Positions 1 through 8,984 of a DNA stretch of 64,000 bases are shown one piece after another. The number at the start of each line of letters is the position of its first letter. Positions within the stretch are counted from its first letter, which is position 1. A model generated the notes under the pieces. That model ran no database searches. It saw nothing but the letters and a program-made list of their open reading frames with translations, and was not told where the DNA came from. The position numbers and the translations under genes are program-made. Source of the DNA: Polia nebulosa (lineage: Eukaryota; Arthropoda; Insecta; Lepidoptera; Noctuidae); contig OX589588.1 of the NCBI GenBank assembly GCA_951329385.1, positions 124,001-188,000 of the forward strand. The letters are read 5' to 3'.

Positions 1-1311
1 CGTAGAACCATCGTATTTGGACTCATTTGAAAGAGTTCATGGGGACCTTGGTGACTGATGATGTGACCGACCTGATGGTGGACTCCGAAGGTGGTGGTTA
101 TAGAATCTCATTGACGGCACTACGTAGAACTATCGTATTTCGACTCATTTGAAAGAGCTCATAGAGAACATTGTGACTGATGATGTGACCTACCTGATGG
201 TGGACTCCGAGGGTAAGTATAGGATCTTATTGACAGTACTACGTAGAACCATCGTGTTTGGACTCATTTGAAAGAGTTCATGGGGACCTTGGTCACTGAT
301 GATGTGACCGACCTGATGGTAGACTCCGAAGGTGGGTATAGGATTTCATTGACGGCACTACGTGGAACCATCGTGTTTGGACTCATTCGAAAGAGCTCAT
401 TGAGAACTTTGTGACTGACGATGTGACCGACCTGATGAAGGACTCCGAAGGTGGGTATAGGATCTCATTGACGGCACTACGTGGAACCATCGTGTTTGGA
501 CTCATTTGAAAGAGGTCATGGAGAACTTCGTGACTGATGATGTGACCTACCTGATGGTGGATTCCGAGGGTATGTATAGGATCTTATGGACAGCACTACG
601 TAGAACCATCGTGTTTGGACTCATTTGAAAGAGTTCAAGGGAATCTTGGTGACTGATGATGTGACCGACCTGATGGTGGACTCCGAAGGTGGGTGTAGAA
701 TCTCATTGACGGCACTACGTAGAACTATCGTGTTTCGACTCGTTTGAAAGAGCTAATAGAGAACTTTGTGACTGATGATGTGACCTACCTGATGGTGGAC
801 TCCGAGGGTAAGTATAGGATCTTATTGACAGTACTACGTAGAACCATCGTTTGGACTCATTTCAAAGAGTTCATGGGGATCTTGGTGACTGATGATATGA
901 CCGACCTGATGGTGGACTCCGAAGGTAGGTATAGGATCTCATTGACGGCACTACGTGGAACCATCGTGTTTGGACTCATTTGAAAGAGCTCATTGAGAAC
1001 TTTGTGACTGATGATGTGACCGAGCTGATGGTGGACTTAGAAGGTAGATATAGTATCTTATTAACGGCACTACTTAGAACTATTGTGTTTGGACTCATTT
1101 GAAAGAGCTCATAGAGAACTTTGTGAAATATGATGTGACCTACCTGATGGTGGAGACCGAGGGTAAATATAGGATCTCATTGGCAGCACTACGTAGAACC
1201 ATCGTGTTTGGACTCATTTTAAAGAGTTCATGAAAAACTTTGAGACTGATGATGTGACTGACCTGGTACTGGACTCCGAAGGTAGGTATAGATTCTCACT
1301 GACGGCACTAC
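1..1311 (+). repeat. 119-bp minisatellite, about 11 direct copies
   Basis: Eleven head-to-tail units are seen. The word CGTAGAACCATCGTGTTTGG or a close variant recurs at 1, 123, 242, 361, 480, 599, 718, 837, 954, 1073, 1192 and 1312, so the period is 119 bp with rare 117-122 bp units. Units differ by scattered substitutions. Because 119 is not a multiple of three, short ORFs inside the array shift frame from unit to unit and are not coding. The array reaches the window edge, so its true length is unknown. Confidence 0.95.
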
Positions 1312-1858
1312 ATAGAACCTACTTACCATCGGAGTCCACCATCAGGTCGGTCACATCATCAGTCACAAAGTTCTCCATAAGCCATTTCAAATGAGTGCAA
1401 ACACGATAGTTCTACGTAGTGCCATCAATGAGATCCTATACCTACCTTCGGAGTCCACCATCAGGTTGGTCACATCAACAGTCACTAAGATGTCCATGAA
1501 CTCTTTCAAATGAGTCCAAACACGATGGTTCTACGTAGTGCCGTCAATAAGATCCTATAACTACCTTCGGAAGTCCACCATCAGGTCGGTCACATCATCA
1601 GTGACCAAGGTCCCCATGAACTCTTTCAAATGAGTCCAAACACGAAGGTTCTACGTAGCGCCGTCAATGAGATTCTATACCTACCTTCGGAGTCCACCAT
1701 CAGGTCGGTCACATCACCAGTCACTAAGGTCTCCATGAACTCTTTCAAATGAGTCCAAACACGATGGTTCTATGTAGTGCTGTCAATGAGATCCTATTCC
1801 TACCTTCGGAGTCCACCATCAGGTAGATGACATAATCAGTCACATAGGTGTCCATACT
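1312..1858 (-). repeat. Same minisatellite, inverted block
   Basis: From about 1315 the same unit runs as its reverse complement. GGAGTCCACCATCAGGT recurs near 1331, 1450, 1569, 1689 and 1808, giving about 4.5 copies. The two blocks meet head to head near 1312-1325 and form one large imperfect palindrome. Confidence 0.93.
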
Positions 1859-2140
1859 CCGTCAAACAAATTTCTCAAGAGCGAGTTCAAAACTATAACA
1901 AAATAAACAACTTAGAAAAATAATGACTGTAGTTTAGATACTAATAGTTTCGGAGAGCTCGGCCACGCTATAAATATGTATATTTAGATCGATTAGCGGG
2001 GGAACGTAGCTAGCCAGCAAAAGCGACATAGGTCCTACCTGGGTGACGCCCGGCGGGCTACTGAAGCGAAGCGCGCAGGTCGCTTTATTTTATAATAATT
2101 ATAGTAATATTTTGTTAAAATAATAAACTGTTTCGATAAA
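1859..2140. other. Spacer without recognised gene
   Basis: AT-rich sequence with a short GC-rich island near 2030-2085. I see no ORF, RNA gene or known repeat here. Confidence 0.5.
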
Positions 2141-2502
2141 ACTTTTTAACAAAAAATTTAACCGCCGAAAAAGAACTAAAAAGCAAAAAATAAATAAACC
2201 TTTTAATTCTTGAGTATTGAACTTATTTACCTACATAAAATATAAAATTTTATATAAACTAATTTTGAGTCGGCGCCAAACAACAGTCTTATTATTAATT
2301 ATCAAAATTTTATATGTACGTAGAAATGAAGAAGGCTAGATGTAGTTAATTAATATTTTATTACTTGGCGCCGACTCAAAATTAGTATATATAAAATTTG
2401 ATATTTTATGTAGGTAAATAAGCTCAATACTCAAGACTTAAAAGGTTTATTTATTTTTTGCTTTTTAGTTCTTTTTCGGCGGTTAAATTTTTTGTTAAAA
2501 AG
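2141..2502. repeat. Long hairpin: two 138-bp inverted arms
   Basis: The left arm (2141-2278) and right arm (2365-2502) are close reverse complements around an 86-bp loop. Each arm ends at the loop in GAGTCGGCGCCAA or its complement, and at the outside in ACTTTTTAACAAAAAATTTAACCG or its complement. The shape is that of a foldback or MITE-type element. A second copy with shorter arms lies at about 29540-29835. No ORF is present. Confidence 0.9.
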
Positions 2503-3245
2503 TTTTTTATTTTATGATTTTTTGTGACTCGCATCCTCTTTTAATACTCTGAGGCTAATTTCTAATCCTTCATCATTCCTCTTGCCACTGCCGCTGATGA
2601 TGTAACCATCCTTCCTTGAGGTTCGCAGGATATTGACCAGTTGAGGTTACCTCCAATATTCTAAAGACGTCTTTTCTTCAAAGCATTTTAAGTGGTATCT
2701 ATCACTAAAACCAGTTTTTTTATATCTAACTTCTATTGTTTAGGAAAGGTATGGTTTCCATCATCAGCTCAGTTTCATGATGTGATGATTCCTAAATGCA
2801 AATACCTGATTAAGTTGTGAAAACTAAACAGAAATTTGTGCCCAATTTTAGAGGTTTTCTCTCAATTTTATCAGAATTCCATGATCCGATCCTGATTTCC
2901 TTGACATGGGACCACCCTTGAGGTATACCCTATCTAAGAAAAGAGAATCATCAAAATCTGTTCATAAATGACGTAGTGAGAGCTGAACATACGTACAGAA
3001 ACGCTAAACGTGCCCACAATTTTCGAGGTTTTCTCTCAATTTTATCAGGATTCCATCATCAGATCCTGATTTCCTTGACATGGGACCACCCTTGAAGCCC
3101 ATCCTATCTAACAAAAAAAGAATTATCAAGATAGGTTCATAAATGACGGAGTGAGAACTGAACATACACAAAAAAAAAAAAAGAAAAAAATATATATACG
3201 GTCGAATTGAGAACCTCCTCCTTTTTTTTTCGTCGGTTAAAAAAG
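2503..3245 (+). repeat. Body of the hairpin repeat family, copy 1
   Basis: This stretch follows the hairpin and is nearly identical to about 29836-30582, so hairpin plus body is one repeat of about 1.1 kb. It ends in an A-rich run, TATATATACGG, ACCTCCTCC and GTCGGTTAAAAAA. That ending is shared with the shorter repeats near 29.1, 34.2, 38.0 and 40.1 kb. It contains two related internal blocks around CAATTTTATCAG and GGGACCACCCTTGA. No coding potential is seen. Confidence 0.85.
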
Positions 3246-3448
3246 GAATCGTAGAATATCATTCTTAACCTCATTGCCTATTTTTTGACATGTTTTTTCG
3301 GAGTAAAAGTTGGGTCTACTTCAAGTACGACTTGAAAAAACGATTAACAATTTTGCTGTTTTCGCGATTTTTTGTAATCGATTAAAGTTATAAATATCGT
3401 GTTTTGAATCGTAGAATAACCAAGAATGTTTATTAAACTAAAACATAT

Positions 3449-6400
3449 TAAAAATATATTTAAATCATTAAATCAACGAAAAATTATGCTATTTAGTGAT
3501 ATTAGTGCATTAAACCTGAATTTTATTAATTTAATCTGGCGAATTGGGGAACACAAAGACATTTAGAAAATACAAGCAGGTACGAAACATCCAAACGTCC
3601 AAAAATCCTGCCCGAAACCCAGGAAGGGCGGGATACGCAGCAAGAAGCTACGACGAGTTTATGTACAGGTACTGTTACCAACCGTACAGAAGACAATATG
3701 AAGCGAGCTGCCTCTAATCAGCTGATAAAGAGGTATTTCTATCAGTTTCTTGATTGCTGAGGCAAACCCAACTGCAACAATTTGTGCTGTGCATCAAGCG
3801 GAGAGTCCACGCATTGCCAAGGTAACGCATAGAAGGAAGACTGCGCCCCCTGCGGCTGTCACTCGTTTATTGACTATATATTTGGACATTTATTACTTTT
3901 GTTTATTTTTTTGGAATATGTGTAAGTGCAGTGTTTTTATTATAGTTCTTTAATATTTGTGTAAGTTTAATCAACTTATTTTATGTTTAATGCCGGCTGT
4001 AGCGATGCCGGAACCTGTAGCAGTCAACCTGCCACATCGCTTGAGGTCCAACAGGTGAGATGTCCCAATTGCTCGCAGGCACGCTTTTTTAAAGGCGAAC
4101 GGGGGCTGAGGATACACTATGGCAAGGTTCACAAACCACATAGTGTTCCTTTGTGCCCCCCAGCTACATCTACACCTCACGAACAGACCTTGTGGAAAAC
4201 GCTCTCAAAATTTAAAAATTCAACACCAGTTTTAAAAAGAGTTCCTCGGGGTGCAAGACGATCCGTTGCTCTGAGTTTGGCACAATGCGTCCGTCTTGCG
4301 ACCCAAGAGAACTCAGTAAGTGCCTGGGAGCAATTGCTCACCTTCCCCTACAGAATTCTGCACGTTCAAAAAGATTTGGCAACTAAAAAAACTTTAACAA
4401 ATCAAATTAAAGAAAATTGTAATATTTCGACCATAATTTTAGATCCAAAATTACCACCATTTAATAACCGTTCACAGAAAAGCCTATGTTCGCATGTGGA
4501 ATCGAAAATAAGTGAAGGTGACATTAGGGGAGCGGCCAGGCTATTATTCAGCAGTGATGTGGTGGCGCCTTACTCTCCAGAAACAATCTCAGCCTTGGAG
4601 AGTAAACATCCAGCGCCTGCGAATGATCTCACTTTCCCCGACCCCCCTGAGACCCCCGTTCCGGATTCATGTGTTTTTAACATTTCAGCCCCCCAATTGC
4701 TTGCTGCCGTGGGCTCCTTTCGAAGTGGTTCTGCCGGCGGCCTCGACGGCCTGACTCCGCAACACTTAAAGGACCTATTGAGTTCAGGCGCCGGGGATGC
4801 TGGTGAGTCGCTTTTGAAGGAGCTTGCGGCACTAGTCAACCTAATGCTCTCCGGCGGCGTGAACGATGCCGTCGTCGATGTCTTGTACGGGGCCAACCTA
4901 TGTGCCCTGCGCAAGAAGGACGGCGGCATTCGTCCCATTGCCGTCGGGTGCACCTACAGGCGTATGGCAGCCAAAATTTGTTGTAAACTGTACAGTGACA
5001 GACTTACAAACAAATTCCAGCCCCTACAGCTTGGCTTTGGCTCCAGAGGGGGCTGTGAGGCTGCCGTACATGCACTATCTTCCTTTTTAAATTCTGAAAA
5101 GGGTGAGGTCATTCTCAAGGTTGACATTAAGAACGCTTTCAACTCTGTCAACAGGGACACTTTGTTGGCCGAGGCAAAAAAAGAACTACCCGAAATTTTC
5201 GGTTTTATTTGGCAATGTTACAGGCACCCTTCTAAATTATTATATAAAGAACAGCTTTTAGAATCTGCAGTTGGATGCCAGCAAGGTGACCCTCTCGGGC
5301 CAGTCATTTTCAGTTTGGCTATTCATCCAGTCATTCAACAACTAAATTCAAAATTTAACGTATGGTATTTGGATGATGGAACATTAGGAGGTGACGTCGA
5401 TACCGTTTTAAAAGACTTTCAATTCCTGAAGACTCATTTTCAATCCATCGGACTTGACCTTAACCACTCGAAGTGTGAAATTTTTCTTTGTGACAATACC
5501 GAAAGACAATCGACCCTTCATAAATTCAATACAATTGCACCAGAAATCAAAATTTTAGAAAAAAGTTCACTACACCTCCTAGGTTCCCCTATTTTGGAAG
5601 AAAGTTTTTCTCCATTCATTGACGGAAAAATTAATCATTTTAATGATATTTCGGACAGACTCACAAAAATAAATTTACATTCGGCATTCACCCTAATTAG
5701 ATATTGCTGTTTTGGACCAAATTTTATATATTTTCTCCGCTCTTCCCCTTTATGGAAGCATTCACATCTCCTGGACAAAATTGATGAAATCATTCGATGC
5801 ACTCTTACAACCATTTTAAATGTGGCCTTGGATGACCGAGCGTGGCTGCAAACCACACTACCTATTCGTTTTGGTGGGCTCGGCATCCGCAAAATTTCTA
5901 GTATAAGCCTACCGGCGTTCCTGTCCTCGGTCCACAGCACTGAAAAGTTAGCCAAAAGAATTTTGACTTCATCACTGGTTAACTGTGAAGTGCCGTGCTT
6001 GACCGACGCAATGAACACTTGGAAAATGGCTTGCCCGGACACGGCGTTGCCCGAGAACCCGTTCTCCCAGAGGCAGTGGGACGAGCCGCTCTGTAGTTTG
6101 GTACGGAATAATCTCTTAAATACGTCAACCAATACTGCTGAGCGTGCCCGCCTGCTGGCTGTGGGTGAATGGGAGTCGGGCCTCTGGCTACAGGCACTGC
6201 CGTCACCCAACATAGGTACTATGCTGAGTGACACCACCTTCCGGATCGCTACATGTCTGCGTCTGGGTGCTCCTTGCGGAGCTCCACATCGCTGCCAATG
6301 TGGTGAAGCAGTCGACCATCTCGGACACCATGGCCTATCCTGCAGTAGGAGCGCGGGTCGTATGGCACGGCACGCCAGCATTAACGACATCATCCGTCGG

Positions 6401-7019
6401 GCTCTTGTCACCGCCGGTGTGTCAGCCGTTTTAGAACCTCATGGCCTGGCACGTGACGATGGAAAGAGGCCCGACGGGATGACAATAATGCCTTGGAAGA
6501 TGGGTAGGCCTTTGGTGTGGGATGCAACATGTGTCGACACCCTTGCGCCATCTCATCTTCTTAGCACGGCGGGCTGTGCTGGGGCGGCTGCTACAGGTGC
6601 AGAAAACCTCAAACGGCGCAAATATAACAACCTTATTGGGAGTTATATGTTTGAGCCGTTTGGGGTTGAAACACTAGGGCCATGGGGTCCGAGTGCTCAT
6701 CGAGTTTTCCATGACATCAGCAAACTTTTAGTCGACTCTTCACGTGACCAGAGGGCTGGCCTTTTTTTCGGCCAACGAATCAGCATTGCCATTCAACGTG
6801 GCAATGCTGCCAGCGTTCTGGGCACTTTTCCCATTGACAGCGAGGTGGACGAATTTTTTGATGCCCAATGAGCTTTACCACTACCGGATTTTTTATGCCT
6901 CTTGTACATATTTTATTTATTAAGTTATTTATTAGTTTAATTAGCTATTTTAATTAGATATTATAATAAATGTGTTACTTTCGAAAAAAAAAAAAAAAAT
7001 TTACTGAATAAAAAAAAAA
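3449..7019 (+). mobile_element. Apparently intact RLE-class non-LTR retrotransposon
   Basis: The element has a 5' leader of about 530 bp, one long ORF, a short 3' UTR with AATAAA at 6965-6970, and an A-rich tail. A 14-bp direct repeat, AAACTAAAACATAT, flanks it at 3435-3448 and 7020-7033 and is the likely target-site duplication. Most known RLE-class elements insert at fixed sites in rDNA or simple repeats. This one sits in anonymous AT-rich DNA. The clade (R2, R4, NeSL, Hero or another) cannot be settled without a phylogeny. It lies upstream of the host gene in the same orientation. Confidence 0.85.
3983..6871 (+). CDS. Reverse transcriptase with C2H2 finger and restriction-like endonuclease
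   Basis: The predicted protein has 962 residues with no internal stop, in the size range of single-ORF RLE elements. From N to C: a C2H2 zinc finger (C27, C30, H45, H50) that probably binds DNA or RNA; an RT domain starting near residue 230, with catalytic YLDD at 462-465; a long thumb and linker; a CX1CX8HX4C zinc motif at C771, C773, H782 and C787; then a PD-(D/E)XK-type nuclease with P830-D831 and D847. These together are the signature of elements that nick the target and prime reverse transcription from it. The ATG at 3983 is the first in frame and leaves the finger complete. No separate ORF1 is seen. Confidence 0.93.
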   Translation: MFNAGCSDAGTCSSQPATSLEVQQVRCPNCSQARFFKGERGLRIHYGKVHKPHSVPLCPPATSTPHEQTLWKTLSKFKNSTPVLKRVPRGARRSVALSLAQCVRLATQENSVSAWEQLLTFPYRILHVQKDLATKKTLTNQIKENCNISTIILDPKLPPFNNRSQKSLCSHVESKISEGDIRGAARLLFSSDVVAPYSPETISALESKHPAPANDLTFPDPPETPVPDSCVFNISAPQLLAAVGSFRSGSAGGLDGLTPQHLKDLLSSGAGDAGESLLKELAALVNLMLSGGVNDAVVDVLYGANLCALRKKDGGIRPIAVGCTYRRMAAKICCKLYSDRLTNKFQPLQLGFGSRGGCEAAVHALSSFLNSEKGEVILKVDIKNAFNSVNRDTLLAEAKKELPEIFGFIWQCYRHPSKLLYKEQLLESAVGCQQGDPLGPVIFSLAIHPVIQQLNSKFNVWYLDDGTLGGDVDTVLKDFQFLKTHFQSIGLDLNHSKCEIFLCDNTERQSTLHKFNTIAPEIKILEKSSLHLLGSPILEESFSPFIDGKINHFNDISDRLTKINLHSAFTLIRYCCFGPNFIYFLRSSPLWKHSHLLDKIDEIIRCTLTTILNVALDDRAWLQTTLPIRFGGLGIRKISSISLPAFLSSVHSTEKLAKRILTSSLVNCEVPCLTDAMNTWKMACPDTALPENPFSQRQWDEPLCSLVRNNLLNTSTNTAERARLLAVGEWESGLWLQALPSPNIGTMLSDTTFRIATCLRLGAPCGAPHRCQCGEAVDHLGHHGLSCSRSAGRMARHASINDIIRRALVTAGVSAVLEPHGLARDDGKRPDGMTIMPWKMGRPLVWDATCVDTLAPSHLLSTAGCAGAAATGAENLKRRKYNNLIGSYMFEPFGVETLGPWGPSAHRVFHDISKLLVDSSRDQRAGLFFGQRISIAIQRGNAASVLGTFPIDSEVDEFFDAQ

Positions 7020-7033
7020 AAACTAAAACATAT

Positions 7034-7764
7034 ATTTTTATCAGATCTGAACAGAGAATACTTGATTGTTTAATGCTGAACCAAAAATAGGTCGATTCTG
7101 AGAATCCTGGCCTTAACAATACATAGACAAATGATCGCAGCAATCGTGAGTCATTTACTATTGGCTATTGAAGAGGGTACTCCCTTTCATCATTCTCCTT
7201 CCCTTACCCCAATTTATTTGGGGTCGGCGCAACATGTTTTTTCTTCCATACTTCTCTATCAGTCGTCATATCTGTAGTAACCCCCTTTTTACCCATAGAG
7301 GAGAAGAGGGTACTCCCTTTCTTCTCCTAAAATTATTTGTCCAATAATCATTATCCCTAACACGTTTGCTATAAACTTCAGTAACCATAATGTTCAAAAC
7401 ATCAAAATTTAGTTTTACATAATTATTTTTACTTCTAATTCTAAAACTATTCTGTCATAATATCGAGTACTATAATAATTGAATCTCCTAATTTTGCATG
7501 AAAAAAGTCAATCATGTCATAATTATTGTATTATACGGCATGTAAACTAAAACTCTGACCGATCCAATAAAGGGGTATTCCTGGTTTAACATACGTACTA
7601 GAAAAAGTAGATATAAAAAATATGCGAAAAATATGCGAAATTTAACACAAAATTTGGCAAAATTTCATAAGTTGACAACACTCCACCGGCCGGCGAAATC
7701 TTTTTATTTTTACCTATTTTTATTTCAAACGATACCCTGCACTAGCCGCGCTGTAGGCAGAGTG
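7034..7764. other. Upstream region with repeat scraps
   Basis: No gene is recognised. Around 7195-7300 lies a fragment with CCCCAATTTATTTGGGGTCGG, a motif I know as a common lepidopteran repeat. The rest is AT-rich. Confidence 0.5.
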
Positions 7765-7803
7765 TGCCACCTGAGCGAGACAGAGTGTCTCGCTCAGGTG
7801 GCA
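7765..7803. repeat. Perfect 18-bp palindrome with 3-nt loop
   Basis: TGCCACCTGAGCGAGACA (7765-7782) is followed by GAG and by its exact reverse complement (7786-7803). The stem is GC-rich and lies about 1.1 kb upstream of the host start codon. It could be a binding site, an element terminus or a hairpin. Confidence 0.9.
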
Positions 7804-7993
7804 TCTTTGAAACGAATTAGTAGGTGAACTTTGTCGAGCGGTCAGTGTTGCCTTTGATAAGCTTTCTTTTTTTTTATTAATGGTTTTCACTGGGGAAAAA
7901 TAATTATCTCGTATCCAATAAATGATTACGTATATGTGTACGCAGTACGATACCAAATAATACCCTTCAGGATTGAACAGGGTTTTTGTTACA

Positions 7994-8278
7994 TTTTTTT
8001 TTTTGTGGCTTGGAAATCATCCAATGACATCGCCCGCTCTGGGTGGAGCGGGAGGGCGTGTCAGACTCTTAGTGACTAAAACCCACCCCTGTTCCTTCCC
8101 TGCCTGAGTGCTCAGGGCTGCGGTAACTCATATTAAGAATTTACCCGCTACCCCTAGGCATGCAGGCACCGGCCACGATGGGCCCCGTCAGTGGTGGCTG
8201 ACAAACATCTCTTAAAGGCGCGCGTGGAACACTACGCGCCGTCGACTCACGGGCCTGGTGTTGATCGGACGGCGAGCT
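7994..8278 (-). mobile_element. 5'-truncated R1-like LINE tail, copy F1
   Basis: The poly(A) tail appears as a T run at 7994-8004 on the plus strand. The rest matches the LINE 3' ends at 9858 and 50821. Flanks carry a 15-bp duplication AGGGTTTxTGTTACA (7979-7993 and 8279-8293, one mismatch). Only about 285 bp of the 3' end remain and nothing codes. Confidence 0.85.
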
Positions 8279-8349
8279 AGGGTTTCTGTTACATGCTGTA
8301 TAATGTGTTTTATTCCGAATGTTCATTTATAATAAAATTGTTAGTCCTA

Positions 8350-8728
8350 AAACATTTGCTAAAAACCGGCGAAGTGTGAGTCGGACTCGCGCATGAAGCT
8401 CCGTACCTTCGTACAAGACTATGCGTCTATGTTGCCATTATTAAGATAGAGCAATTTGTTGCTATAGCGGCAACAGAAATACAAATTCTGTGAAAATTTC
8501 AACTGTCTACCTATCGTCATTATTAATATCGATCAAAAAAAGCCAAACAAAACACGTTTCTAGTAGAGGAGCCTCCTTACTTTTTTTTTTTTTTACCCCT
8601 ATAGTGTAATTTAGAATCGCGTAGTCGCGGAGGGGCGAGGCGGCCTACGAATTGAGGAACAGGTAGTTGTAACGCCCGCCGCCGCGGCTGAGGCCGTTTT
8701 ACATTCGGATGTTCGGAACCCTAAAAAT
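8350..8728 (+). repeat. Lepidopteran GAGTCGGACTCGCGC repeat, copy 1
   Basis: Starts near AAAAACCGGCGAAGTGTGAG and ends in CGGAACCCTAAA. It contains CCGTACC and a block resembling the copy at 35850-36205. It is broken by a GC-rich insert near 8600-8700. Non-coding and probably non-autonomous. Confidence 0.7.
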
Positions 8729-8917
8729 AATTATTCATAATATATAATCAGAATTCACCGCATAAGGAATTCCTACCAAACGGAAACATTTTTTGGCATA
8801 TGCCATATCGGTACCTATTCATAGCTTTGTGTTTCAGTAGATCAGCGTTTTGTTTTTGTATCCTCCGATTTGTCAGCGGGAGTTGACGTCTTGCTGAAAC
8901 CTTGTCTGGAGAACAAG

Positions 8918-8984
8918 ATGCATAGCGCGCGTGTGTTGACGTTGTTAGCACTGCTTGTAGAGATGGTGAACGCTTTTTCTTGGG
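8918..8984 (+). CDS. Exon 1: signal peptide
   Basis: Encodes MHSARVLTLLALLVEMVNA, a short basic start, a hydrophobic core and a small-residue cleavage site after NA, then FSW. The donor TGGG|GTAAGT is a perfect consensus in phase 1. Joined to exon 2 it reads FSW-DIVVGEDKRLDFYY, which fits the start of the mature cueball-type propeller. A TCAGT initiator-like pentamer lies at 8834-8838, about 80 bp upstream of the ATG. The exon is too short for a usual ORF scan. Confidence 0.82.

Noticed and set aside
744..983. 79-codon ORF in the minisatellite
   Set aside because: The 119-bp period breaks the frame each unit, and the ORF exists only where a 117-bp unit keeps it open.
5635..6411. 258-codon minus ORF under the RLE element
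   Set aside because: Antisense shadow of the RT/endonuclease ORF, with no family signature.
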